Positions 52,796 through 62,408 of a stretch of DNA of 64,000 bases are shown here, piece after piece. The notes under the pieces are model-generated. The model saw only the letters and a program-made list of their open reading frames with translations, was not told the DNA's origin and did not search any database. The first letter of the stretch is position 1. Each line of letters opens with the position of its first letter. Both the position numbers and the translations under genes were made by a program. Origin of the DNA: an uncultured Acidobacteriia bacterium (GTDB taxonomy: Bacteria > Acidobacteriota > Terriglobia > Bryobacterales > Bryobacteraceae); assembly GCA_903881085.1 (NCBI GenBank), contig CAIRSA010000513.1, forward strand, positions 1-64,000, read 5' to 3'.

Positions 52796-53592
52796 TAGAA
52801 TTTTCTCCAGGAGTTCATGGATCGAGTCAAGTTTTCCGCCCGGTCGCCCTTCACGTTGTAGCACTGAAGCGCGAACGGGCCCTTATATCCCATTGAGCGC
52901 AGTTTGCTGACGAAACCGCGCACGTCGTATGTGCCGCGGTCCAGCGGCTGAATCAGGCGGTCCCAATCCCCTTCGGGATCGGCGCCATTCACGCTGACCA
53001 TGAAGGTATAGGGCAGGGCTTGTGTAAGTCGCTCGTCGAGATGATTGCCGTCGCCGCTGCGGAGCCAGTGGCAGAGATTGAAAACCAGTCCCACGTTTTC
53101 CGCACCGGCCTTTTGCCGCAGGCGCAGTGCATCTTCGATGCGGGCCACGTAGAACCCAAAGTGTGGGTACAGCGCCACCTTCAGCCCGGCTGCCGCTGCC
53201 ATCCGGGCGACTGCGCGGATTACCGGCACTGCGATCTCGTCCGTGCCCGCGGCCTTGCCATTCACGGTGAACGTGATGAGCGCGCCAGTACCATTCAACT
53301 GCTGGATGGCCTCAGGCAGCCCCGGATCGTAGCTGGCGTTGGGTTTAGACATGTCCATCCCGGTGTAGATTCCCAGAACACGGAGGCCGCGAGACTGGCA
53401 GGCCGCGAGCAGCGACGGAATGTTTTTCGTGCCCGAATAGAAAATGCCCGCATAGCCCGCCTGGCGGGCAAGTTCGGCCTGTTGATCGAGAGAGAGCTCG
53501 GTAGAACCCAAGCCGTTATCAAAAACGTAAAAGGGAGCGTCGGCAGCAACTGATGAGGCGGCCAGGAGTAATAGCGAAATCAAAGGTTTCAT
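52795..53592 (-). CDS. Exported sugar phosphate isomerase/epimerase-like TIM barrel
   Basis: 265 residues from the ATG at 53592, which starts a signal peptide (MKPLISLLLLAASSVAADA). Barrel strands ELARQAGYAGIFYSG, LRVLGIYTGMD, LKVALYPHFGFYV and NVGLVFNLCHWLRSG follow the AP_endonuc_2 fold; the Glu/Asp/His metal residues of true isomerases are only partly seen (H and D in CHWLRSGDGNHLDERL). The Gfo/Idh gene overlaps its stop, so they act in the same pathway, probably on a sugar or inositol derivative in the periplasm. Confidence 0.85.
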   Translation of the reverse strand: MKPLISLLLLAASSVAADAPFYVFDNGLGSTELSLDQQAELARQAGYAGIFYSGTKNIPSLLAACQSRGLRVLGIYTGMDMSKPNASYDPGLPEAIQQLNGTGALITFTVNGKAAGTDEIAVPVIRAVARMAAAAGLKVALYPHFGFYVARIEDALRLRQKAGAENVGLVFNLCHWLRSGDGNHLDERLTQALPYTFMVSVNGADPEGDWDRLIQPLDRGTYDVRGFVSKLRSMGYKGPFALQCYNVKGDRAENLTRSMNSWRKF

Positions 53593-53780
53593 AAGATTTT
53601 CAACTGAACAACCCGCATACCCCGACTCTATCACCAACTCCATAGCTGGGCCAGCAGGCTAGAGACATACAGCGGCTTCCGTGGTTGCTTCACATGTTCC
53701 GCCAGGGGACCTTCGTATTGAGAAAACTGTGATAGCACGTTTCCAATTTGTTTCAGCCTCGTTTGCCTAAGGAGCTTCGT

Positions 53781-54787
53781 ATGCTTTGTCATAACAGTTT
53801 TCGCATCTGTACATTCATTGCCGCCGCAGGATTCTTCTGCGCGCCGGTTACAAGTTTTGGACAAGTTAGCACTGGCGCAATCACCGGCATTATCACCGAC
53901 CCGAGTGGCGCCGCGGCGGTTAACGTTCAGGTCACGGCCATTCAGGTGGAAACGAACACAGAATCAAAAACCGTCACCAACGGCGACGGGCTTTATCGTA
54001 TTCAAGCCCTCCAGCCGGGCGCATACAAAATCAACTTCGAAGGAGCGGGCTTTAAGCGTTTGGTCCAGACCGACATCACCCTGCGCGTAGGCGATGTCCT
54101 GCCGGTGAACGCCACTTTGCAGATCGGACAAGTCTCCGACTCCGTGCAGGTAACTTCGCAGGCGACGATGCTTGAAACCGAGACTTCGTCGAACGGTACA
54201 GTCCCCGAAGGCGAGACTCTGTACAAGATGCCGCTCTACCAGCGCTATGTTCTGAACACTCTCAACCTCACGCCGGGAATGACCATGAACGGTTATTCTT
54301 ATGGCGGCTCGCTGGGCGGTTTCAACATCGGCGGCCAGCGCTCTTCAGGTACTGCGGTGTTTGAGGACGGCGTGCTCGGCAACGATCCGCAATCAAGCAC
54401 TGGGAACGACATCAAGCCCGTTGAAAATTCCGTAGGTGAAGTGAAGGTTGTGACTGGTACTTTGCCCGCCGAATACGGCCATACCACCGGCGGAGTCGTC
54501 ACGGTGGTGAAGAAGGGTGGCACTAATGAAGTCCACATCATGGCTGCGGACCTGGGCCGCACGCGGCGCATGACGCATCGCCAGTTTTTCAACGCGTTCA
54601 AGACATCGGACCCGCAGCCCGGCGCACCGGCGGCGTGCCCGCGTGGTTTATGCAGCCCGATGCAAACGTCGGCGGCCCAGTGTTCATCCCCAAACTCTAC
54701 GACGGCCGCAATAAAACATTCTTCTTCTTTGCGTATCAGAAATTGATCGAAAAGAAGTCCGCCCGGTACTTGCTATCACCGGAATAG
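53781..54787 (+). pseudogene. Truncated, frameshifted TonB-dependent receptor
   Basis: The gene starts properly at the ATG at 53781 (AAGGAGCTTCGT ribosome site) with a signal peptide, a carboxypeptidase-regulatory-like domain (GAITGIITDPSGAAAVNVQVTAIQVETNTESKT) and a plug (SVGEVKVVTGTLPAEYGHTTGGVVTVVKKGGTNEVH). Near 54630 the frame shifts: the +1 reading continues with the conserved MQPDANVGGPVFIPKLYDGRNKTFFFFAYQ, then stops at 54787. The whole beta-barrel (about 700-900 residues in acidobacterial relatives) is missing, and the next gene overlaps the end. No outer-membrane transport is possible. Confidence 0.9.
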
Positions 54788-55492
54788 GCGTTGCCGTAGC
54801 GATATTACTGCAATGCCGAGTCCAAGCAATGCGAAGGTCGAGGGCTCGGGAGATGCCAATAACGTCAGGTTGAGACTAGAATCCAACACCTGATGGGCCG
54901 GGAAGCCCGAAAGCCCAGTGCCGAAAACTCCCACGCCGCCGACGAAGGATGGCAAAATCGTCACTTGAACATCGACGCCGTCCGGCGTCGTCCAGGACTC
55001 GGTTCCAGTCAAAGTGAACACAGTGTTCACCGCTGCCCGGTAGGTGTAGTCATACTGAACGCAGACTCCCTGTGAGAATGCTACACAATATGGGTACACG
55101 GTAACGGGCGCCGGATCAGACGATACAAATGCCAAATTGAATGTCACAAGTACGTTGTAGTCGAGCCGAATGGGGTCGGGCTGACTCTGAGGAATTGGAC
55201 CAGTAACCCAGTCGTGCACGATCATGGGCGCTACCTGGTTCCAGTTGAAGCTGGGGTCGCAGGAAGCAACATAGGCTGAGCATCCGGGGCTGTAGGTAAA
55301 ATACTGCGACGTATTTATAAGTACGAACTTGGGTCCGTATCCCTCCACGAAGTCCAGGTTGGCCGCTTGTGGGTGTCCGGCGTTCCACCCAGCGCCAGTC
55401 ACAAATCCGCCAGTGGTGTTTAGCGATATTGAAACGGGTGCGGCAAACGAGAGTGCGCTCGCCAATAGAGAAACAAGTATAAAGGTCCTCAT
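54776..55492 (-). CDS. PEP-CTERM-anchored exported protein
   Basis: 238 residues from the ATG at 55492, which begins a signal peptide (MRTFILVSLLASALSFAAP). The C-terminus SPEPSTFALLGLGIAVISLRQRLFR is a PEP-CTERM sorting signal: Pro-Glu-Pro, a hydrophobic helix and basic tail. This is recognised by exosortase and links the protein to envelope or exopolysaccharide. The middle is all-beta with three or four Cys (CSAYVASC, YPYCVAFSQGVC) that may form disulfides. No enzymatic motif is recognised. It overlaps the broken receptor on the other strand by 12 bases. Confidence 0.9.
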   Translation of the reverse strand: MRTFILVSLLASALSFAAPVSISLNTTGGFVTGAGWNAGHPQAANLDFVEGYGPKFVLINTSQYFTYSPGCSAYVASCDPSFNWNQVAPMIVHDWVTGPIPQSQPDPIRLDYNVLVTFNLAFVSSDPAPVTVYPYCVAFSQGVCVQYDYTYRAAVNTVFTLTGTESWTTPDGVDVQVTILPSFVGGVGVFGTGLSGFPAHQVLDSSLNLTLLASPEPSTFALLGLGIAVISLRQRLFR

Positions 55493-55615
55493 GTCTTCAA
55501 AATGCCATAGGTCAAAGTGAATGTCCAGCGTTAGCAGTAATGGGACGAGCGGTCCCCCCGTGAGCACGGAAATTCGCACGGCGCAACGAGGTTACTTGCT
55601 AAAATGGGATTTCCC

Positions 55616-56884
55616 ATGAAAATTGGAATAGACTTTGGAACCACCAACAGTTCCGTTGCGGTGGCTAGGAACGGTGTGGTTGAAATGGCGTCGTTTGCCT
55701 CCAGCTCCGGCCTCAGTGAATCGTTCCGTTCCGTTTTATATCTCGATATGGTGAAGCAGGCCGGAGGACTCACAGGTGTGAAGTCCTGGGCCGGCAACAT
55801 TGGTATCGACGAATACCTGGCCGCTGATCCCAAAGGCCGGTTGGTCCAATCGCTGAAGTCGTTCCTCAGCAGCCGGTTGTTCGACAAGACCGAAATCCTG
55901 CGGCGTATGTATACGCTGGAGGATCTGATCGCGCGCATCCTGCGTGATATTCGCGAGCAGGCAGAGACGCAGTTCGGCGTGCCGATTCGCGATGTGGTGG
56001 CGGGCCGCCCGGTGCGTTTCGTTGGTTCCGACAAGGACGAAGACGATCAGTTTGCGGTCGCGCGCTTGGAAAAAGCTTATCTGCAGGCAGGCTTCGAAAA
56101 GGTTCAGTTCGTGATGGAGCCCGTAGGCGCGGCGCAGTATTACGAGTCTCGTTTGGACCATGACGAATTGATCCTGATCGGCGATTTCGGCGGCGGTACC
56201 AGCGACTTCTCGTTGCTGCGCGTCGGGCCCGGTATTCGCGAACGCGGACGTCGCCCCAATGATCTGTTGGGCAACGCCGGACTTGGTTTGGCCGGCGACG
56301 CCTTCGATGCACGCATCATCCGCAAGCTTGTTTCACCTGCGCTCGGCGCCGGCACGCAGATCAGTTCCATGGGCAAGATGTTGCCCACGCCGAACTGGGT
56401 GTATGCGAAGCTGGAACGCTGGCATCATCTTTCGTTTCTTCGTTCGCGCGAAACGATCAACATGCTGGAGAGCGTGCGCGCGCAATCGCAGGAACCAGAG
56501 AGGATTGAAGCCTTGCTGCACATCATTAATGAGGACCTCGGTTACCAGTTGCATCGCGCCGTGCAAAAGACCAAGTGCGAACTCTCAGCGGCAACCGCAG
56601 CGCGTTTTCATTTCACCGATGGCACGGTGGAGATCGATTCCATGGTGACTCGCGCGCAGTTTGAAGAGTGGATTGTCGAAGAGCTGCGCAGTGTCGAAAC
56701 CTGTGTTGACGGCTTGCTCACGCGCTGTAAGGTGGAACGCAGTGCTGTCGACATGGTCTTCTTAACCGGCGGTTCATCGTTTGTTCCGGCAGTGCGCAAG
56801 ATCTTCGCGGATCGCTTTGGAGAAGAGAAAATTCAAACCGGCAACGAGTTCACGTCCGTCGCGCGCGGCCTTGCACTCATGTAG
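55616..56884 (+). CDS. Hsp70-family (YegD-like) chaperone/ATPase
   Basis: 422 residues from the ATG at 55616; ATG 55604 adds four residues. Actin-fold ATPase: phosphate 1 loop KIGIDFGTTNSSVAV, phosphate 2 loop LIGDFGGGTSDFSLL near 185 and adenosine loop VFLTGGSSFVPAVRKIF near 385. It ends with the ATPase; the substrate-binding domain of DnaK is absent, as in YegD. No dnaJ or grpE is adjacent. A regulatory or specialised folding role is possible, but the client is unknown. Confidence 0.9.
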   Translation: MKIGIDFGTTNSSVAVARNGVVEMASFASSSGLSESFRSVLYLDMVKQAGGLTGVKSWAGNIGIDEYLAADPKGRLVQSLKSFLSSRLFDKTEILRRMYTLEDLIARILRDIREQAETQFGVPIRDVVAGRPVRFVGSDKDEDDQFAVARLEKAYLQAGFEKVQFVMEPVGAAQYYESRLDHDELILIGDFGGGTSDFSLLRVGPGIRERGRRPNDLLGNAGLGLAGDAFDARIIRKLVSPALGAGTQISSMGKMLPTPNWVYAKLERWHHLSFLRSRETINMLESVRAQSQEPERIEALLHIINEDLGYQLHRAVQKTKCELSAATAARFHFTDGTVEIDSMVTRAQFEEWIVEELRSVETCVDGLLTRCKVERSAVDMVFLTGGSSFVPAVRKIFADRFGEEKIQTGNEFTSVARGLALM

Positions 56885-56905
56885 CAAAAAGTAGAGCATG
56901 GATGG

Positions 56906-58747
56906 ATGCTCGCTCTTGCCTTGTTGCTTGCCACGGATCCGCTGCTTACCTGGATGGATGGCATCGCCCAGAAACAGTTGGATCAGCGCCAGCTTGAGAT
57001 CGCCAAAGTGCGGACTCGCGATCAGGCGAAGCGGCGCGCGGCTGTGGTCCGCGAGAAGATTCTGCGCTCCATCGGTGGCCTGCCTGCGACGCGCACGCCG
57101 CTGAATGCCAAAGTGACCGGCAAGTTGATGAATCCTTCCTACACCATGGAAAAAGTGGTGTTCGAAAGCCTTCCGCATTTCTACGTCACGGCGAATCTGT
57201 ACCTGCCTAAGACTCCCGGCCGTCATCCCGCGGTGCTTGTGCAGGCGGGCCATACGACGTTGGGAAAGACGGAGACGCATCAGCTTTCGGCCAATCTGGC
57301 AGCCAAAGGATTTGTGGCGCTGACGTTTGATCCCATCGGTTTAGGGGAACGCATCCAAGCTCTTGATCCACGCACGCGGCGTCATGCCGGCGGCTGCTGC
57401 GCCAACGAACATCTGCAGGCCGGAGCGCAGGCGGCGCTGATCGGTGAGTCTGTCGCGCGCTACTTCATCTGGGACGCGATGCGTGCGATCGACTATTTGG
57501 AGACTCGGCCGGAAGTGGATCCCCAGCGCATCGGGGCAGCAGGTTGTTCCGGCGGTGGATGCCTCACCACATATATTGCCGCGCTCGATCCGCGCATCAA
57601 AGCCGCCGCGCCTGCCTGCTACACCAACTCGTATCGGCTGCTGTTTTCCGGCCCGCATCCGGATTCTGAAATGAGTCTGCCGGGGTTTCTTGGCTCAGGG
57701 TTGGATCATGCCGATTTGTTCGAAATGGCCGCGCCCACGCCGTGGTTGATCCTTGCGACGGAAGGCGACTACTTCACGCCGCCTGGCGCCAAGATGGTTT
57801 ACGACGAAGTGCGCGGGTGGTACGGCTTGTTCGATGCGGCCGATCGTGTAAAGTTCTTCGTTGGTTCGGGCCCGCATGGAACTCCTCATGAGACGCGGGA
57901 GTCTATCTATGAATGGATGATTCGCTGGCTCAATGATGGCAAGGGGGAGGTGAAGGAGGGTGAGGTGCCTTTGTATCCCGACTCAGAGTTGCAGGTGACC
58001 GCTTCTGGCCAGGTGCAGGATCTGCCTGGAAGCCTGAAGGTGCATGAACTGATCCGGGCTCGATATAGGGAGCTGCGTAAGCCGAAAGCCCCGGCTGCGT
58101 TGCTCGCCGAACTGCGGCGCATGGTGGTGGGGGACAGCTTTGGTGAACCGCAAACCCAGTATTATGCGGGTCATGGTGGTCCTGCGCTGGTGGTGGTGAA
58201 TGCTGCGTTATCGGCCGAGCAGATCGAAAAGCTCGGTGTTCCTGCCATGGCCGTAACGGTGCGCGACTCGCCCGCATCGCTCGATAAGCGCCCCTATCTT
58301 GCCAACTGGCTGGCCAACACAAGAGCGGAAAACATCGGCCTCAATCTGTCGGCCATGCGCGCGAACGACATTTCGAAGGCGGTCGCGCTGCTTGCGGCCA
58401 AGCCGGGCGTCGACCCCAAGCGCATCCGCGTGCTGGCCAAAGGTGTTGATGGCGTCTGGGCCTTGATGGCCGCCGCTGTCGATCAGCGCATTGCCAGCGT
58501 GTGGATTGACAAGCTTCCGCACGATTTTCAATCCGCGCTCGGTCAGCCTTTGAACACGCGCCTGTTCGATGTGTTGATCCCTGGCTTTCTGTTGCATTGG
58601 GAGATGAGCGATTTGATTGCGTTGATGGGTAAACGGCCACTGGTCTTGACGGATCCGGTTGATTGGAATGGTATGCCTGTCGAGGCCACGTCGCCATTTC
58701 GTGCCCGACTTACCGGCGAAACTATTGAGGAGCTTGCTACGCGATGA
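56906..58747 (+). CDS. Exported alpha/beta-hydrolase, acetylxylan-esterase-like
   Basis: 613 residues with a short signal peptide (MLALALLLATDPLLTWMDG). The alpha/beta fold begins with PAVLVQAGHTTLGKTETHQLSANLAAKGFVALTFDPIGLGER near 105. The nucleophile elbow is GAAGCSGGGCLTTYIAALDP near 212; LILATEGDYFTPP gives the acid and GSGPHGTPHETRE the His region. The last 200 residues form a second, less clear domain (LNLSAMRANDISKAVALLAAKPGVDPKRIRVLAKGVDGVWALM), like an inactive second hydrolase. It probably deacylates a carbohydrate or other ester. It overlaps the DUF4349 gene by ATGA. Confidence 0.83.
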   Translation: MLALALLLATDPLLTWMDGIAQKQLDQRQLEIAKVRTRDQAKRRAAVVREKILRSIGGLPATRTPLNAKVTGKLMNPSYTMEKVVFESLPHFYVTANLYLPKTPGRHPAVLVQAGHTTLGKTETHQLSANLAAKGFVALTFDPIGLGERIQALDPRTRRHAGGCCANEHLQAGAQAALIGESVARYFIWDAMRAIDYLETRPEVDPQRIGAAGCSGGGCLTTYIAALDPRIKAAAPACYTNSYRLLFSGPHPDSEMSLPGFLGSGLDHADLFEMAAPTPWLILATEGDYFTPPGAKMVYDEVRGWYGLFDAADRVKFFVGSGPHGTPHETRESIYEWMIRWLNDGKGEVKEGEVPLYPDSELQVTASGQVQDLPGSLKVHELIRARYRELRKPKAPAALLAELRRMVVGDSFGEPQTQYYAGHGGPALVVVNAALSAEQIEKLGVPAMAVTVRDSPASLDKRPYLANWLANTRAENIGLNLSAMRANDISKAVALLAAKPGVDPKRIRVLAKGVDGVWALMAAAVDQRIASVWIDKLPHDFQSALGQPLNTRLFDVLIPGFLLHWEMSDLIALMGKRPLVLTDPVDWNGMPVEATSPFRARLTGETIEELATR

Positions 58748-59622
58748 AACCTTCATTAACAAGTCTGGTGTGGCTTTCGGCCTTGACGTTTGCAGGCTGT
58801 CAAGCGAATAAGTCTCCAGCGCCCAAGATAGCCCAATTCGAGCATCAAGGACCGCTTCAGGGTATTCTGGGCGTCGCAAGAGCGCCCATTCCGATGCGCC
58901 GATATGTCGCGGTCAGTCACAATTTGACGGTCGAGGCTTCGGAAGACGGGTTGGAAAACAGCTGGGAGTCCATCCGGGCGCTCTGCGCCAAGCTGGATTG
59001 CGAACTACTCGAATCGTCGGTTCAGAAGAAGACTACCGATGCGCCCGGCTCCGCGTCCATCAAACTGCGCATTGCTCCGGCCGACCTCGAAAAACTGTTC
59101 GACAAACTCGGAAAATCGGCTACGATTGTCCAGCACTCAACCGAAAGCGAAGACAAAACCGCAGCCGTTATCGACACAGAAGCAGGCATGCAAAACCAAA
59201 CAGGCTACCGGGACAGCCTGCGCACGATGCTTGCCAAGCCTAGCGCAACTTTTAAGGATGTCCTCGAAGTGCAGCGAGAACTGGTGAAGGTGCAGTCCGA
59301 ACTCGACGCCCTCGCCACAAAGCGCAAAGTCCTAGCCGCGGAAACGGAAAAAGTTCTGGTGCAAATCAGTTTCCGTCAGAAGCAAACCTTCGCCTCGCGT
59401 TCGTTCCTCTCGCCGATCTCCAATGCGCTTGGCAATGCAGGCATCACGTTAGGCGAGAGCCTTGCGGCTTTGATCACGATAATCATGGTGTTGGTTCCAT
59501 GGCTGCTCGCTTTCGCGGTGTTCATTTGGGCCGCCAAGCGGCTTGGCTTCAGGTTAAGACCATGGCGAACGAAGAACCCACCCTCATCGGGCGATCCGTC
59601 CGGGGGACAATCCGCCGTCTAA
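58744..59622 (+). CDS. DUF4349 lipoprotein
   Basis: 292 residues. Lipobox FAGCQANKS places the lipidated Cys near residue 19. The DUF4349 domain follows: YVAVSHNLTVEASEDGLENSWESIRALCAKLDCELLESSVQ, then YRDSLRTMLAKPSATFKDVLEVQRELVKVQSELDALATKRKVLA, a coiled coil. A C-terminal transmembrane helix (about 240-262: LAALITIIMVLVPWLLAFAVFIWAA) is in keeping with the family. Function unknown; it is probably anchored at both ends in the envelope. The final 39 bases overlap the converging MBL hydrolase gene. Confidence 0.88.
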   Translation: MKPSLTSLVWLSALTFAGCQANKSPAPKIAQFEHQGPLQGILGVARAPIPMRRYVAVSHNLTVEASEDGLENSWESIRALCAKLDCELLESSVQKKTTDAPGSASIKLRIAPADLEKLFDKLGKSATIVQHSTESEDKTAAVIDTEAGMQNQTGYRDSLRTMLAKPSATFKDVLEVQRELVKVQSELDALATKRKVLAAETEKVLVQISFRQKQTFASRSFLSPISNALGNAGITLGESLAALITIIMVLVPWLLAFAVFIWAAKRLGFRLRPWRTKNPPSSGDPSGGQSAV

Positions 59623-60528
59623 TGAAAATGTCGAGCCCACCGCGCCAACTGAGCAGGTTCGGCGCGTGAGGCCGGTGACTTGCCGAATCTTGTAGACAGC
59701 CTCAATGCCGGTGCAGTGCGCGCCCATGAAATTCGCCAGGTCCATTTCCCGCAGCTTTTCGCCGGTCCACTGCAGCGTCCTGTCGTCGGCCTGAAACAAG
59801 TGAAACCCGCCCAAAGCCGCATGGATCGGGGCTTCGCGAATGGTCTTGCGCGCATAGGTCAAAGTGTTGATGATGCCCGAATGTCCGCAGCCGGAAAGCA
59901 CCACCAGGCCCTGCGAAGTGTTCAGCACCAGCGACTGATCCTCTGGCACATTGTCCTCAACCGAACTGCCATCGGGAAGCTTCACCATACCGGCGCGGCC
60001 GTTCATTGTGAAGTTTCGCTCTGGATACTGCCGAGGCACGGGGCCGGTCAGCCACACGCCGGGATAGATTTCGCGCGGTGCATCGATCTCGGTGAACCCT
60101 CCGCCAGATTTCAAATACGGATCGCGCGCCGCCAGTGCACCGCTTGGCGTGCGGTCAAAGAAAATCCCCTTGGCCACGTAGGCGCGCGAAAGAGCCTTGG
60201 CATTGCGTTTCAAAACATCGTCGCGCAGCGTGGTCAACCCGCCAGTGTGGTCGCCGTGATTGTGGCTGAGGATCACCTCTTCCACTTTCGACAGATCCAC
60301 GCCCATCTGCCGCACATTGCGCAGCACCGTGTCAGGCGCGGCCCCTGTGTCGAACAGAATCGTGTGCCCATCAACCTCGACAAGCGCAGCGAAGCCCCAT
60401 TCGCCGAAGCCGCTATCGGCCAGCATTGTGGAAAGCACGGTGATCTTCGCCGACCTCACCATCGCCCGCGGCGTGGGCTGGGCGAAGAGAGTCACAGATA
60501 ATAATAAGAATGCGCTGAAGAGTTTCAT
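59584..60528 (-). CDS. Exported MBL-fold metallohydrolase
   Basis: 314 residues with a signal peptide (MKLFSAFLLLSVTLFAQP). Zinc motif HxHxDH is VILSHNHGDHTGG near 90, preceded by DGHTILFDTGAAPDTVLRN. A second His lies in VVLSGCGHSGIINTL and a third in MGAHCTGIEAVY. The overall layout is that of the 7,8-dihydropterin-6-methyl-4-aminobenzene-phosphate-synthase-like MBL group (COG1237). Substrate unknown, probably a small ester, thioester or phosphodiester in the periplasm. It is divergent from the sulfatase by 38 bases. Confidence 0.9.
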   Translation of the reverse strand: MKLFSAFLLLSVTLFAQPTPRAMVRSAKITVLSTMLADSGFGEWGFAALVEVDGHTILFDTGAAPDTVLRNVRQMGVDLSKVEEVILSHNHGDHTGGLTTLRDDVLKRNAKALSRAYVAKGIFFDRTPSGALAARDPYLKSGGGFTEIDAPREIYPGVWLTGPVPRQYPERNFTMNGRAGMVKLPDGSSVEDNVPEDQSLVLNTSQGLVVLSGCGHSGIINTLTYARKTIREAPIHAALGGFHLFQADDRTLQWTGEKLREMDLANFMGAHCTGIEAVYKIRQVTGLTRRTCSVGAVGSTFSLDGGLSPGRIAR

Positions 60529-60566
60529 GCAGCAACCATTCTAACTCTCATATACTGTTTCTGATC

Positions 60567-62330
60567 ATGCCCAGCACTAACAGACGCCAGTTCCTCGCCG
60601 CCGCAGCCGGCTTCAGCCTCACCGCATGGGGGCAAGGAACCAAAGCCCGCCAGCCCAACATCGTTGTGATCCTCGCTGACGATCAAGGTTGGGGCGACCT
60701 CAGCATTCACGGAAACAAGAACCTTTCCACCCCCAACATCGACTCGCTCGCGCACGATGGCGCGCTCTTCGAACGCTTCTTCGTCTGCGCCGTCTGTGCG
60801 CCAACCCGTGCCGAATACCTGACAGGCCGCTATCACGCGCGCAGCGGAGTGCGCGGTGTGCAGTCCGGCGCTGAGCGTATGAACCTCAACGAAACCACCA
60901 TCGCCGAAACGTTCAAAGCCTCCGGCTACAAAACCGCCATCTTCGGTAAGTGGCACAACGGATCGCAGTTCCCCTATCATCCGCGCGCCCGCGGCTTCGA
61001 TGAATTCTACGGTTTCACCAGCGGCCACTGGGGCCAGTATTTCGATACGGAGATGGATCATAATGGCGAACTCGTGCGCGGGAAAGGCTACATCAGCGAC
61101 GATCTGACCAACCACGCCATCGATTTCATCAAACAAAACGCCTCGCGTCCGTTTTATACCTATCTGGCCTTCAATACGCCGCATTCGCCCATGCAAGTGC
61201 CCGACAAATACTGGGACAAGTTCGCCCACCTCGACCCGAAGATGCGCGCCAAGAACGAAGCGCAGGAAGAGATTCCCATGACGCGGGCCGCTCTTGCCAT
61301 GTGCGAAAACATTGACTGGAACGTCGGCCGCGTGCTGAAGCAAATTGAAGATCTCAAGCTTGTGAACGATACCATCGTGATGTACTTCAGCGACAACGGC
61401 CCCAACAGTTGGCGCTGGAACGATCGCATGAAGGGCCGGAAAGGCTCCGTCGATGAGGGCGGCCTGCGCGCCCCTTTCCTGATCCGCTGGCCGGGCCACA
61501 TCAAAAAAGGATTGCGCGTGCCGCAGATCGCCGGCGCGATTGATCTGCTGCCCACGCTGACTTCTCTTGCCGGTGTGCCGATTATTTCCAAGAAGCCGCT
61601 CGACGGCAAGAGCCTCAAGCCGTTGCTTGAAGGCAAGCCCGAAGCGTGGCAGGATCGCATGCTTTTCTCGCTGTGGGCGCGCCGCACCAGCCTGCGCACG
61701 CAACAATTCCGGCTCGATAACGACGGCGCGCTGTTCGATATGGTGGCGGATCCGGAGCAGAATCGCGACATCTCATCAGAAAAACCGGAAGTTGCCGCCC
61801 AGCTCCGTGCGGCCTTGAAGGACTGGCGCGCGGAGATGCTGCCGATGGTCGCCGAGGACACGCGTCCGTTCCCGTTAGGTAATGGCAAGTACACCTTCCT
61901 CCCTGCCCGTGACGGTGTCGTCGAAGGGAAGATCCAACGCAGTGCCAAGCCGCCGAACAGTTCCTACTACACCAACTGGAAGAGCAAGGACGATTCGATT
62001 TCCTGGGATGGTGAAGTCACCCTGCCCGGCAGGTTTGAAGCTATCGTCTACTATACCTGCCGCGCGCAGGACGTGGGATCGACCATTGAAGTCAGCTTCA
62101 ATGGAGAACGGGTAACTAAGAAGATTACTGTGGCGAACGATCCACCTGAGGTCGGGGCCGCGTTCGATCGCGTGCCGCGCCAGGAGTCTTATGTGAAAGA
62201 CTTCAAGCCCTTGTCGATGGGCGAGATTACACTCAAAAAAGGCCGCGGACCGCTGGTGTTAAGGGCCACTGAAATTGTTGGTGAGCAGGTGGCGGAGATG
62301 CGCCGCGTGGTGTTGAAGCGGCTTGGTTGA
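60567..62330 (+). CDS. Sulfatase (formylglycine-dependent), exported
   Basis: 587 residues. Leader NRRQFLAAAAGFSLTAWG is Tat-like. Metal-binding IVVILADDQGWGD is at the start of the fold. The sulfatase signature C-x-P-x-R is CAPTRAEYLTGR with Cys77 to be converted to formylglycine; GKWHNGSQF carries the Lys/His pair and FSDNGPNSW the other metal ligands. The last 100 residues form a beta-rich accessory domain (SWDGEVTLPGRFEAIVYYTCRAQDVG). It removes sulfate, probably from polysaccharides. The maturase (FGE or anSME) is not in the window. Confidence 0.93.
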   Translation: MPSTNRRQFLAAAAGFSLTAWGQGTKARQPNIVVILADDQGWGDLSIHGNKNLSTPNIDSLAHDGALFERFFVCAVCAPTRAEYLTGRYHARSGVRGVQSGAERMNLNETTIAETFKASGYKTAIFGKWHNGSQFPYHPRARGFDEFYGFTSGHWGQYFDTEMDHNGELVRGKGYISDDLTNHAIDFIKQNASRPFYTYLAFNTPHSPMQVPDKYWDKFAHLDPKMRAKNEAQEEIPMTRAALAMCENIDWNVGRVLKQIEDLKLVNDTIVMYFSDNGPNSWRWNDRMKGRKGSVDEGGLRAPFLIRWPGHIKKGLRVPQIAGAIDLLPTLTSLAGVPIISKKPLDGKSLKPLLEGKPEAWQDRMLFSLWARRTSLRTQQFRLDNDGALFDMVADPEQNRDISSEKPEVAAQLRAALKDWRAEMLPMVAEDTRPFPLGNGKYTFLPARDGVVEGKIQRSAKPPNSSYYTNWKSKDDSISWDGEVTLPGRFEAIVYYTCRAQDVGSTIEVSFNGERVTKKITVANDPPEVGAAFDRVPRQESYVKDFKPLSMGEITLKKGRGPLVLRATEIVGEQVAEMRRVVLKRLG

Positions 62331-62336
62331 TGTAGG

Positions 62337-62374
62337 GCAGATTGGTAATCTGCGGCCGAGTGGCACTCGGCCGC
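62337..62374. repeat. Two-hairpin post-stop element
   Basis: GCAGATT-ggt-AATCTGC (62337-62353) and GCGGCCGAGT-ggc-ACTCGGCCGC (62352-62374) begin seven bases after the sulfatase stop. The design and the GTGGCAC loop of the second hairpin match the element at 25398-25433. It ends 34 bases before the converging nitrilase stop. Confidence 0.7.
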
Positions 62375-62408
62375 AGAATGCCATTCCGCCCCACCTCCGG
62401 CCCAAATC

